From positions 39,511,304 to 39,575,303 of the forward strand of contig NC_092671.1 of the NCBI RefSeq assembly GCF_964355755.1: a DNA stretch of 64,000 nt. Direction: 5' to 3'. The position numbers and the translations under genes were made by a program. The DNA comes from Antedon mediterranea. Lineage: Eukaryota; Echinodermata; Crinoidea; Comatulida; Antedonidae. Positions 37,796 through 49,644 of this stretch are shown piece by piece. The stretch's first letter is position 1, and each line of letters begins with the position of its first letter. The notes below the pieces were generated by a model. It did no database searches and was not told the origin of the DNA. It saw only the letters and a list, made by a program, of their open reading frames with translations.

Positions 37796-38312
37796 ACGTA
37801 CGTGCATGATGCGCTTGCGCAGATTTCTTTAAATTAAATGTCAGTAAAATTATCTTCTAGATAATTTTGGAATGCTAATAATATATAAGAAGTTTTATAT
37901 TTTTATACTAATGTAAATAACATAGTGGGATCTGCTTGTTGCCTTTGTATAAGTTAACAATGATATATATATTTCATTCGTCTGATTCGTAAATTCTGAT
38001 TTGTGGACGTTGCTGGAAAACAATCACATTTTGTACGTAATGAAAGGATTTTGTAGAATAAAGTGTTGCATTAAAACAAGAACTTCACTTTCTGTTTGTG
38101 AATTCCTGTCACTTGATTCTCAGTTCCTGTCTTAAAATTTCTCTCGAAATTAACTAATCCGATATCATTTACATCTAGCACATCAGCACGATAGTCAAAC
38201 GTCTGTAATAAATATAGTTGAAAATGTCAATGTTACCACCACAAAACGGAAAGAAAGTTGAAGCGCGTGCGAGCAATTATTGACGCGCGCTAAAAAAATT
38301 CCCATTTTTATC

Positions 38313-38529
38313 AGAATTTTAACGCGCGTGGTAATCTTTTCTCAACGTATTATGCATAAATGTAACTCTTAAGCTCTGTCTACACTATCAAACTGTATGT
38401 GATAAAAAAATTTGATGTGCTCAAATATGGACAGGATCATATCACTACCATATTTAAGCATGTTACTACCATTATTTGGGCACATCGCACCTTTTTCGTC
38501 AAATAGTAGATAGTGTAGACAGAGCTTTA
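38313..38529. mobile_element. MITE family A, copy 11, next to the same second repeat as copy 7
   Basis: The MITE is 38369-38529. The 56 bp before it (aacgcgcgtggtaatctttt, ctcaacgtattatgcataaa) match the insert in copy 7 at about 80% or better. Confidence 0.85.
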
Positions 38530-38985
38530 GTCTGGAAATGATGAACTCATCCCCAAATGCATTACATTGACGATGGCGTATTATTTAGTAAAATTTATTG
38601 TTCTCTCTGGAACAGGGTAACACGTGAGTGTGCCTGATGATGATGTAAGATTGGCGCGCTTTGTTGCTTGGATGACAGTATGGGTGAATGACCAACTGCA
38701 TCTACGTGGTTTAAAAATCTACACACGTAAACCATTAGTAGACACATGGATCAATTAAGATTAAGACTTAAGATTGGTGGTTAACAATAAACATTACAAC
38801 TAAAGTTATTACACTTCCTTGTGTTTAGTCATCATATTGCCATCAGTAGTCTCTATGTGAGTAATAATACAATAGCAATACGTAGTAGACTTAGATCAAG
38901 TACTTACTTACTTTTCTAAACAAAGTTACATTTCCTAATTGTGGGTTTATAAACGAACGAATATAGGTTTGTTTCAATAATTCTC

Positions 38986-39149
38986 TAAAGCTCTGTCTAC
39001 ACTATGAAACTTTATGTGACACAAACAAATGTGATGTGCCCATAATTATATGGTAGTGATATGTCCAAATATTAATTTGACATCATCATGTCCATATATG
39101 GGCACATCATATTTTTTGTCACAAGTTTGATAGTGTAGACAGAGCTTTA
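38986..39149. mobile_element. MITE family A, copy 12
   Basis: Left end taaagctctgtctacactat, right end agtgtagacagagcttta: a symmetrical, apparently complete copy. Confidence 0.9.
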
Positions 39150-39582
39150 AGATGTCAACAAGAGAAAATAATATCATACCAAAGTACCATAAATATTGTT
39201 AATATCAGGATGATTGCATTTCATTATAAGATTATGCATTACTGTTTACTAAGACAAAATAAAGATTGAATATAAGCAACGCAATCAGACGTAATCCCAT
39301 TTAAACCACTAAATGACTTATATTGTTGTTGTGTTGTTATTATTTAAATTATTAACCAAACAAAACTGGATATGCGTAGTAAGAATATAATAACAAACGA
39401 ATTAATACAAATCTGGTTACCTTGACATATATTATATCTTGTGTTGGTAAGAACCAAAAGAAGATTAGTTAGAAGACCGGATACGACGACTTTCTCTTGG
39501 TGAATATATCAATTAATACTTGAACCACATCGGATCATTGTTACAAGGAGACTAAAACGAACGACGACATTCTTTAATAAAC

Positions 39583-42500
39583 ATGGCATATTTTATCAAA
39601 TTAAGTAAGTATTTTTCTCTAACATTGTTTTCTGTATTTTTGTTTTGTTTTATTCGTTATTGATCTTTCCAACGATTATAAAAACGTATTGGTAAGGCCT
39701 AGATGTTTTGCCCTAATCTGAAGTAATTTGTACGTTATACTAAGTACAGTACATTGAGAACACTTGCGAAAAAAATACGCAAGTAATTCTCAAATGGGAC
39801 TCAAACCCACGACCTCCTGATCACTAGCCTGACCAATTACTCAACACCCTGACGCAAAGCTACTTCACAGTAGTTACAAACAATTACAATTATGATTATA
39901 ACTTAATTACAATAACTTTCATCTTCATTATACTTTTATGAAGACTATTCACTTTGTATAATTCTTCTTACTTGGATTCGGACGTAATCCTAGCCATCCG
40001 CACAAGCTCGGTGGTCTAGAGCCGTGAACGTGTTTGAAGTCATGAACAACAATTTTCCAAGTAGTAATAGGTACAATTAGGTATAAAAGGGCCTACTTCA
40101 GAGTTGGTAACATTTTTCTGACGTAAAAACTAACTTCTTGAAGTGCCAATGCTAATATTTTAAAACCTTGGAACGTGGAAAAATAAATGTTTCCATGGTA
40201 TTTCTACTAGATATAAATACAAAAAAAAAACTATTTCAGCAATCATCCAAATGTATAACTTACTAACTATCTAATATTACTTGTTTCGTTTACTACATTT
40301 AAAGGTAAATAAATGTGCTCATGTTTGTTATGTTTCTAAATAAACAAAATGTTTTAACAATAAATTAATCTAAAATGTCCAACTGTCAACTATACAATGT
40401 TACTTATATTTCGTTTACTACATTTATAGGTATTATGGTGGTACAGTTTATGGTTACCATCACAAGTACCTTGCCTACAGACCCATGCCCCGAAGCCCCT
40501 TCGTGTATTCAAGTAGCTATGATATCTGAACCAGTATGTTGGAACTTCCAAGCACAGTGTATTAACAATAGGTGCTTATGTACCAAGAAAGGATATAACC
40601 CGTGTACATGTCGACGTAAGTACCATCGTCATGAAAATAACTTCTGTTAAATAAATTATTTATATTTTTAAAATGGTATCGGTATGAGCGTTTTTCTGAA
40701 CAACGCATCATACTTCTTTTATAACATTTGAGATTTGTTGGTTCCAACATTTGCTGGTCATAAACGAACTATACTTCCCTCCGTGGTACCGGCAAAGTTT
40801 ACGACATTGTATAAACAAACTGGGCTGATCCAAAGTTTAAAGATACATTTATCTATACTTCTTATCAGTGCCTGTTTGTTCATCTTACATTCTGAAACAC
40901 AACAGCTGACTCTAGTATATTCAATGTCCCTACTAATTGTTCATATACATTTAAAAAAAATAGATTATTGTGATACACAATCTGATTATAAGTTTAACGA
41001 AAATAACTATAAATATTTTAAAATATGTATCTATTTTTTTTGTATAATCTTAAATCTTCAATTATTTAAAATCTTTTTATTAAGCTTTTAGCACGTTAGT
41101 TTTCTCAAATGGTGAAAAAAAGAGAGAAAGTCTATTCTAATAATTCAATAGATTAATATTATTAGACGTAATTAATAAATAAATTACATTATAAATGTCT
41201 TCCTATAAAGCTTATATTTTGGAAAAGTTAAATTACAATTTCACTCTTCCCAAGCTTATATTAATCACAAGTTTGGTTTTCTAGCGGAAGTTGGGGGTTG
41301 CAAAGTGCAAGAAGCGGGTTACGACGGTTCAGCAGCCAACGCGTTTATGGGCCTACGCCGTCTGAAGACAAACAGTTGCATCAGACAAACAAACCCATCG
41401 CAACGGCAAGTGCATGTGATATCAATGCATCGTGGAGTGGAACATGGCGATGTTGGAGAGGTACCAGTTGATGTATTTAGCACAAACTTTGAAGAAGATA
41501 CACAAGAAGTGGTACTGGTACTCGCTTCGTATAAAGCTGTTAGATGGATATTGAATCTGAAATCACCAGTACACATTGATTTACTAGTAATTGTAAGTTT
41601 AAACAAAATAAATAAAAATCAACATAACTTATTATAGGAATTCCTCTCACCAAAATTCACTGGGTTAGGTAAAGTATGAACTAAATAATGAACTAAAGTA
41701 TTAACTAAAGTACAATCTATAAAAGTATGAACTAAAGTACGAACTATAACATATGAACTCAAGTATGACCTAAAGTACGAACTATAACATATGAACTCAA
41801 GTATGACCTAAAGTACGAACTATAACATATGAACTAAAGTAAGAACTAAAGTATGAACTAAAGTATGAACTAAAGTACGAACTATAAAAGTACGAACTAA
41901 AGTATGAACTAAATTACAAACAAAAGTACGAACTAAAGTACGAACTATAAAAGTAGGAACTAAAGTTTGAACTAAAGTACAAACAAAAGTACGAACTAAA
42001 GTACGAACTATAAAAGTAGGAACTAAAGTATGAACTAAAGTATTAACTAAAGCACGAACTATAAAAGTAGGAACTAAAGTATGAACTAAAGTACGAACAA
42101 AAGTACGAACTAAAGTACGAACTATAAAAGTAGGAACTAAAGTATGAACTAAAGTACAAACAAAAGTACGAACTAAAGTACGAACTAAAGTATTAACTAA
42201 AGTACAATCTAGAAAAGTATGAACTAAAGTACAAACAAAAGTACGACCCAATGTATGAACTAAAGTACGAACTATAAAGGTATGAATTAAAGTACGAACT
42301 CTAAAGTATGAACTAAAGTACAAACTCTAAAGTATGAACTAAAGTACAAACAAAAGTACGAACCAAAGTATGAACTAAAGTACAAACTATAACAGTATGA
42401 ACAAAAGTATGAACTAAAGTACGAACTATAGTACGAACTATAAAAGTATGAACTAAAGTACGAACTATAAAGTATGAACTAAAGTACGAACTATAAGTAT

Positions 42501-45500
42501 AAACTAAAGTATTAACTTCAGCCGCATAAAGGTTGAGGAACATTTAAAAGTTTAGCAATTATACCATTTCAAAAAATGTTATTAGGCCTACATTTCTGAT
42601 TCCAGATTGAAAGTGGATTATATGGCCAACCAGACCCGTCTATAAACATTCGTTCAACTGGAAGTACCATTGGTAACTGGGAAAAACTAACATCATCGGA
42701 GTCAGGGTGGGGCTTTGGAAACGACAGTGGTGGTGTAGGGGATACGCCCACTTTACTTAGATTTCTTGAAAATCGATATGGGGTAGTTCAGTCGTTTTCC
42801 GGAGCTATGAAAGTAGATAGATGGAACATATCGCTAGATTATTCACCAGACTCGAATGAAAATTTGCCAACAACTGCACGCGTTGACAGTACAACTGACC
42901 AACAAACAACGACTGGATACAGTACAACTAGTCAATCCACGACTGGATACAGTACAACTAGTCAATCAACGACTGGATACAGTACAACTAGTCAATCAAC
43001 GACTGAATATATTACAACTGGTCAACCAATGTCGGCATACATTGAAACTACAACTGACAAAGTTGAAGATACAACAAGTAGTGGATTACATGAGACAACT
43101 ATTCCAAATCATGGTAAGTATGGTAAATAAGTGCGCGGCTAATCATCTTTATGGTTGGCCTAATACCGTAGTTCAACAATAACATTCGAATTCAAAATTT
43201 AAATTATCTTTTATTAATCCTTTCGGAAATCCATTGCTCGTTTTACAAATATATAAAAATATGAAACAATAAAAAACAGAAAGTTAGTAATCTTATCGTA
43301 AACTTAAAAGTTGATAATTTCTTTGTATATAATGGTATTTATTCCTTATGCCATATGCCATATTCCTTATGTTTATTAATGCTTAAACACCTATCTGCGA
43401 ATTATTACTATTAGTCATATTAATAAGTTATGTATTAAGCATACGTTTGTTTAAATGTTGTTTTAAGCAGGTACGACGACGACATACGCTGAACCAACTG
43501 ACGAATCTTCCTCCAGTTTGTTCTGTCCTGTTTACATGTGCGATAAGAACTGTTCATTTGGATACCAGGTGGACGAACTTGGCTGTGAATTGTGTGAATG
43601 TAACCCAGGTAGTAAAATAGTAACATATTCGTATCCAAATACTAAATACCAGTATACGGTCTAAATGTGCAACATGCCTAATAACGATTTTCGCATGTAA
43701 CATACAGTCATCTTTTGTTTTAATCTGAAATCGCCAAAATCATTTTAAGATTGAAATAAATGTTTTAAGCTCTGTCTACACTATCAAACTTTATGTGACA
43801 AACAAATGTGATGTGCCCATACATGGAAACGATGATGTCATATCACTACCATATTTGGGCATATCACTACCATATTTGGGCACATCACTACCATATTTTG
43901 GCACATTACTACCATATTTGGGCACATCGCACTTTTTGTCACATAAAGTTTGATAGTGTACAGAACTTTATGGACTTATTAATACAAACACATTACGGGG
44001 GACAAGCTGAAAAACTTAAATGTATACCAAGGCTGAATTTATTAAATGGTACAGTCAAAACACATTATAAACTTAAATGTATACCAAGGCTGAATTTATT
44101 AAATGGTACAGTCAAAACACATTATAAACTTCCTATTTTGATTAATCAGCAGTTATGGCTAAATCGATTTTGTTAAATATTGGGTCCGTTGCATTAACAA
44201 CTTTACCAAATTATGCCGACTATGTGTAGTGTATTTAAATTATGAATCATGCTTATATAGATTTAGTATATTAGGCCTACAATGGTATTAACTTGGCAAA
44301 ATATTTCCGCTATTTCCAAATTATGAATCATGCGAGATGGATTTACTATTACAATAGTATTATCATTCAATCAAATGATATTGTTTGTGAATTATAGAAG
44401 TAACATGTCCGCCAATCAAGTGCCGGATACACTGTGAATATGGATATCAGAAAGGACACGATGGCTGCGATCGATGTATATGTATCATACCTACAGGTAT
44501 GTAAATCTTACTGTGTTGTTTTAGTTGATGACGTTTTCGCGCCGCCCCGTTATGCAGTTTATTCATTAGGAAACAGTTACCATGCGGTAGCTTATAGTTT
44601 ATTACGGCTGAAAAAATTAATGGGTATTTGAAAATTCGGACTGGGCATGCGCACACCCCAAAGCACGTCTGGGGAAAGAGAGTCTATGACAACATTTGCT
44701 GATAAATATTGAAATGCATGTAGTTATCGTAAGATGAGCGGCGTTTTTTTTGTTGAAGAAATACTTCTATGTTTTTTCTGTTTGTATATATGTTTTTGAA
44801 AAGATGAAAGGGTTGTCCAATAATATTTTAATTGACATCTTTATATTTTTTTACATATTTTTGTCTAGTCTAGGTGAAAGGGTATTGCAATATTAACATC
44901 AATATATAAGTGAGAGAGTTTGTACTTTTGTTCGGGATACACATTTTCTCTACTGCATGCATTATACACATAATATGGGGTATCAACATGACCACAATTG
45001 TATTGGGAATGTTTCTTATGAAGTTTCAACATTATTCGTCATTTGGACCAAGTTAGCGGATAACAATTGTCTTACTTACATAAACTAAGTCATTGTTTTA
45101 ACACAGGTATAGAGAACACGACGTCAGTACAAATCAACGATACGGATTACGGATTTCGTTCAAGTGAATTCTGTCCCGTGTACATTTGCGACAAAACATG
45201 TGATATGGGATTTCAAGAAGATGAATACGGATGCGAAATATGTGAATGTGTTATTCAACCAGGTGAGAGCCTAAAACATTTATAATCAGACTCCAACTCC
45301 TCTCCATTTTAGTAGGTTTGAGAACATTTGGGAAAAGGATCCATTTTTCTAGTGAGAATTTAAACGTATCTTCCATATCACTGGCATTGAAACATTCTAG
45401 AACACTTAACTTGTCTAATCACTTTCTCCTTGATTTTTTTAAATTGTATACTTTGAAGACCTCTTTGTAATTGTCAATGTAATATAATTTTATAGTGGTA

Positions 45501-47209
45501 TAAAGAAATTAATCATTTTATTTGACATTAGTGACATGTCCATCAGTAAACTGTCGGATACATTGCGAGTATGGCTACCAAAAGGGACAGGATGGTTGTG
45601 AACGATGCATATGCGTAACACCACCACGTGAGTTCATGTTTATTTAAACTAGACACTGTAGTAAGTTCTACTGATTTATTTATTATTAATTAGTTCTAGG
45701 TTTAATTCTAGTCAAAATCCAAGATAATAATATTACTATATACCATAATTTGCATAGATAATAATAGTTCATTCTTATATAGCGCATATAAGCAAGCTCT
45801 CAATGCACTGTACATAAATTAAAACAGACGAGAAGTGGCAATAATTTATATTAATGAAAAGTTTTAAAAGGAAAGACTTGAACTGGGTCTTGAAAGAGTT
45901 TAGAGTAGTACTAGTACACTGTCTGATTGAAATTGGTAAGGAATTCCACAGAGTTGGAGCTGCCACAGTAAAATCTCTTCCACCATAAAATGTGGATGTC
46001 CTAGTCTTAGGAACTACCAGCAGACATTGATATAATCCTTATACTACTTGTTTTTATATACTATTATATTATAAGAATAAATGTTCACTGAACAGGATAA
46101 CATACTTTTAATATGTTAATTGCAAAATTTATATTTTTTATACCTAGCGTGTCGATCTCTTGACCTATGTCCAATAGGCAGTTGCAAAAATGGATTTCAA
46201 GAAGATGATAATGGATGTCTAATGTGCGCATGTGCAGCCCTACATGTGACAGGTCAGTCAAATGCTATTAATTCTAAAGCTCTGTCTACACTATCAAACC
46301 AATTTATCTGATGTGCCCATATATAGACATGATGATATCATATCACTACCATATTATAGACTATTCATATTTAAAAAACAGAAAATGTACACAATTTATT
46401 TGTTACAAAACAAACCACTTGTAGCTTATACGTATCGCTTATGGAATGACCTACCCGCCTCTATTAGATCATGGTCGTCTACTATCGCCTTTAAATCTGC
46501 CTTAAAAACTCATCTTTTTCTTCAGATTGAGCTCTCTCATACACCGCGCTTTTGATCACTTACTGCTGGAATTGGCGCGTTATAAATTCGTATTATTATT
46601 ATTATTAAATAGTATTTAATTTAAAAGTTTGGTTACTATTCATCAATATTAAATAAATAAAAACAATTATTTCATTCTAATAATACATCTAATTCAGAAA
46701 CTAGACCCAATCAAACAACACTAAAGAGTATGATGTCATCTGATAACAAAGCAACAACTACTTCTGAAAATGGTAAGATATCTTTTTGTTGAACATTCAG
46801 ATATTTATGTCTATTGAGATTCTATTAATGTATGTGCATGTAATAGAAAGCTGAAAGTTTGAATTGAATTGAATTAACAATATCATATAAGGTATATGTT
46901 TGTATGTGCACGTCGTGACGTTTGTTCCCAAGCCCTTTCCATCATGCATTGTGCAATGACTTTCCTCGCAGAATCAAGCTATTTGCGATAAACCTTATAC
47001 TGTATAGCTGGTTTACAGGTGTGTCTCTTTGCTAATAAAGTATTACACTCTGCATTATAGAAACTACTATCGAAACTGAAACACAATTGGATGATGAAAT
47101 TACAACTACTGAATCTCAACTGATGGTAGAGCGCCCTCCTGACGATGGACAACAACAACCTAAATACCAGAGCTACATTCCAGCTTTCTCAATAGAACCA
47201 GCTCCTTAA
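39583..47209 (+). CDS. Secreted protein with mucin-like linker and five antistasin-type domains
   Basis: Eleven exons: 39583-39604, 40430-40615, 41285-41592, 42606-43113, 43471-43608, 44398-44496, 45107-45262, 45532-45627, 46148-46252, 46698-46772 and 47061-47209; 1842 nt, 613 residues. Exons 1 and 2 together make a signal peptide (MAYFIKLSIMVVQFMVTITS), then a Cys-rich stretch. Exons 3-4 encode a domain I do not recognise (VLVLASYKAVRWILNL). Residues about 268-315 are Thr/Ser-rich 10-residue repeats (TTGYSTTSQS), likely O-glycosylated. Exons 5-9 each carry one antistasin-like unit (CPxxxC..C..G(Y/F)Q..(D)..GC..C.C), the fold of leech-type serine protease inhibitors. Exon 9's unit is the most divergent. 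The Thr/Glu-rich C-terminus (exons 10-11) lacks a membrane span. Protease inhibition is inferred from the family; reactive-site residues cannot be assigned. Confidence 0.85.
39776..39856 (-). repeat. tRNA-derived SINE fragment, minus strand
   Basis: On the minus strand, ggtcaggctagtgatcagga then gtcgtgggtttgagtcccat shows A- and B-box-like motifs at tRNA spacing. No acceptor stem, so a SINE remnant; it lies in intron 1 of the antistasin-domain gene. Confidence 0.55.
41672..42518. repeat. ~10-bp minisatellite (gaactaaagta)
   Basis: About 850 bp in intron 3 made of gaactaaagt followed by acg, atg or ataaaa. The minus strand is open for long stretches as a VRTLVHTFVCT-type repeat, which is an artefact of the period. 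Confidence 0.95.
42891..43022 (+). repeat. 30-bp coding repeat of the mucin-like linker
   Basis: Four units of acgactggatacagtacaac plus tagtcaatc(c/a) in exon 4 of the antistasin-domain gene. The last unit is diverged. Confidence 0.9.
43764..43970. mobile_element. MITE family A, copy 13 (expanded centre)
   Basis: Ends ttaagctctgtctacactat and gatagtgtacagaactt. The centre has four units of about 21 bp (atcactaccatatttgggca), the most of any copy here. Lies in intron 5 of the antistasin-domain gene. Confidence 0.9.
44012..44126 (+). repeat. 57-bp tandem duplication
   Basis: cttaaatgtataccaaggct through acacattataaa occurs twice, at 44015 and 44072, nearly identically. Confidence 0.9.
45776..46025 (-). 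pseudogene. LINE 3' fragment (RT C-terminus), minus strand
   Basis: From about 46025 downward the minus strand reads VVPKTRTSTFYGGRDFTVAA then PTLWNSLPISIRQC...SFKTQFKSFLL and stops near 45776. The AAPxLWNSLP...FKxxLKxxL pattern is the end of L2/CR1-type LINE polyproteins. A tail of gcgctatataagaatgaac and ATTATT follows. 5'-truncated, in intron 8 of the antistasin-domain gene. Confidence 0.75.
46276..46355. mobile_element. MITE family A, copy 14 (left half only)
   Basis: Left end taaagctctgtctacactat; the copy stops at accatatt around 46355, where a LINE tail begins. Confidence 0.8.
46358..46612 (+). pseudogene. LINE 3' fragment (RT C-terminus), plus strand
   Basis: Reads YTYRLWNDLPASIRSWSSTI then AFKSALKTHLFL, stop at 46553-46555, then gcgcgttataaattcgt and an ATT microsatellite tail. 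Same LINE-end pattern as at 45776-46025 but in the opposite orientation. Its 5' edge meets the broken MITE. Confidence 0.75.
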
Positions 47210-47854
47210 AGTCATTAAGCAAACTATTTATTATATACTTTTTAATATTTATTTAATATCTATAATATTTGTTATATAAGTAAATAAGTAAATGTTAGTA
47301 TTACATGATACGGGAAATAAATTTGTATATATTAAATTTTATATTAGAACGTAATTTATAGTATGAGTCTTAACATACCATAGAGGAATAAATAACTAAC
47401 AATTGAATATGTTGCAGATGGCATATTCTTATGCTAATCAATACATTGACTAAATACAGTAAAAATAAACTTAAAATTGTTGTGGCCATTGAGTGTGTGT
47501 GGTACAGTGTGTTGGACATTGGACTACTGATCATGAGATCGTGGTTCGAATCCAACTCTCGCCACATCGCTTGTATTCTTAGGCAAGATACTTTACTTAA
47601 GTATATGGTGTACGCTAAAGTACTATCAAATCTAAGTTTGTATTATATCGTGCATATTTATTTATAAGGCTGCTAGATGACTTACAATGACACTGTATAA
47701 AGTTGACAAAATATAGTGACAATGTATAAAGTTGAGAAAATATTAATTAGTAACAATAAATGTATAAAGAGACAATTATTAAAAAAAATATTAGTGAAAA
47801 TAAATAAGGTATAAATAATAATAACAATTGTGTTTTACCTCATTTTCATAATTA
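47210..47854. other. Convergent intergenic space
   Basis: Separates the 3' ends of the antistasin-domain gene (plus) and NTAQ1 (minus). AATAAA for the plus gene is at 47316-47321. TTTATT at 47657-47662, AATAAA on the minus strand, could serve NTAQ1. Confidence 0.5.
47486..47576 (+). repeat. tRNA-derived SINE fragment
   Basis: gagtgtgtgtggtacagtgt then ggttcgaatccaactctcgc: A- and B-box-like motifs with tRNA spacing, no acceptor stem. Confidence 0.55.
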
Positions 47855-49644
47855 TCATCGTTTTGAAAATCTTTGGATGAGAGCATCCAAATCCATGACA
47901 GAACCAACACCAACTGTGGAATCCATAGATATAAAGTCAGCTAAATTGTTGCTAGTATCTGAAACAAATAAGAATGTATTGTGTTACTTATGTAATATGT
48001 AAAGCAAGGCAATGGTAGAGTGAGTCTGGGGTATTTAAGAAACCAACATTATACTGTAAACATATATTCTACACCTACACACTTTTTTTAAAGTTTTAAA
48101 CTCTGTCTACACTATCAAACTAGTTTGACAAAAAATGTGCGGCCAAATATGGTAGTGATATGACATCATCATGTCCATAAATGGGCATATATTTTTTGTC
48201 CATTGTGTATGAAAGATTGGGGATGATGAACTCATATTCTACCACCCCTGTGCGGCAGAATTTCTACAATTTCAACATACCGACAGAAGCTGTACCATTA
48301 CCTGCAGTTGATATGCATGGGTAGGTCGGAGGTGGCTTCAACCAATCACCATTAGCTGCTTTCATGTGTGATCTATCAGATGCAAATTTTTCTAGAAACA
48401 CTGTACCAGGAACCATTCTGAACTTCCTTATATGGATATAAAGAAAAAAATACATTTTCTAACAATCAAAATAACCTCACAGACGGTGAAATACATGATC
48501 GTGATGTATTGTCCCCAAAAACATGAAAAATGAAGATTAATTAAATCAGACTGTCAATAGGTTAATATTGTAGTTTTAAGTTAATCACTTTCATAGAAAA
48601 AAAAACAGGTAAAAAAATAAAATAACAAATGGTTAAATTCAACTAAAAATCCATCCAATTTGACACTTTTTTGCTTTAAATTACAGTTTTTTAAGGTAAA
48701 TAAATTTCGTTTAGATCCAATTTTTGGTCATAGTGGATAACTTTTTACGTGACAATTAAATGGCATATTAAAAAAAAAATTATAAAAATTATTTTTCAGG
48801 GGAACAACATATCTTTAAATGTTTACCTGTGATACTTTTGTTGCATTAGGTTCTCATCTCGGATTGCTTTTTGTATGTAATCATCAAATGATGATGGAAA
48901 ACTAAGCCAAGTGTCAAGATCATAAATATGACAACCTTCAGCTTCCTCGTAGATTAAAATCACATGATAATCCTAAATAAAAAAGAATATTGATGAAAAA
49001 AATATTATTATTGTTTGTTCGTTTTAAAGCAAAAATAAAGTCTCATTGAAATACCAACCAACATCAAGTTAGGGAATGTTTATTAGATTTGTGATGCTTA
49101 AATTATCGCTAATCCACAAAAATGTTTCTCAGGTGTAAAACAAAACAATTGTATCAGTAAAAAGTGTTTGCATATTTACAACGACAGGGCTAATTATAAT
49201 AAATATATATTACCCAGACAACAAAACTGCCTTGCTCAGCACTTCTTTGTTCCCAAATTGGTATCTGCAAATTAAAAATGTATAACTATAATTTAAAAAA
49301 GACACAAAAGCACAATCAGTCATGAATATAATAATACATTACTCAAAAGTTAAGGAATAAATGTTGGTGCTATCCTACAGTACTAACTATACGATAGTAG
49401 TAAAGGCTACAAATCCACTAAACAGTACTATCTACTCTAACAAATTTAAAATCCCTTATTATTAACATTCCCAGACTGAACAGGATAAAAACTAAATTGT
49501 TTTATATTTTTGATCTTTCAAAATTCAGGGGAAAAATTTACCATTTTTGTATTGTTTGAAATGAACACTGCATATACATTTTTCAACTGCTGCAGTCTAC
49601 CACCATCCTGTAACTTGCTGCATAACTTCCAAACGTTTTCCTCA
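47855..49644 (-). CDS. NTAQ1: Protein N-terminal glutamine amidohydrolase (WDYHV1 type), first exon not found
   Basis: Five minus-strand exons: 49644-49542, 49264-49214, 48972-48827, 48426-48302 and 47958-47855. All junction phases agree. They read EENVWKLC...[16 protein letters not shown]...[33 protein letters not shown]...FASDRSHM...[10 protein letters not shown] and [11 protein letters not shown]...ALIQRFSKR. These match NTAQ1, which deamidates N-terminal Gln to Glu in the Arg/N-degron pathway. The hallmark WDYHV is split between exons (W|DYHV); His of DYH and Asp of YDLD are family catalytic residues. The catalytic Cys precedes EEN. Its codon is split: this exon supplies only its last base T, so an upstream exon must supply the first two. 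I could not place that exon firmly; 52402-52386 (ATGAAATCATATTCATG, then GTAAGC) has the right phase but reads poorly against the family. Confidence 0.92.
48095..48201. mobile_element. MITE family A, copy 15 (degraded)
   Basis: Left end aaactctgtctacactatca and an internal ggtagtgatatgacatcatc; the right end is lost. Inside the last intron of NTAQ1. Confidence 0.75.

Larger units (their letters stand above)
36397..39582. other. Intergenic and 3' UTR DNA after the MEGF-like gene
   Basis: About 3.2 kb holding MITE-B copies 3 and 4 and MITE-A copies 10, 11 and 12. An AATAAA at about 38057 could end a long transcript. No coding exon is seen. Confidence 0.5.

Noticed and set aside
41820-42543. 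Two long minus-strand frames (VRTLVHTF repeats)
   Set aside because: Pure translation of the ~10-bp minisatellite within an intron.
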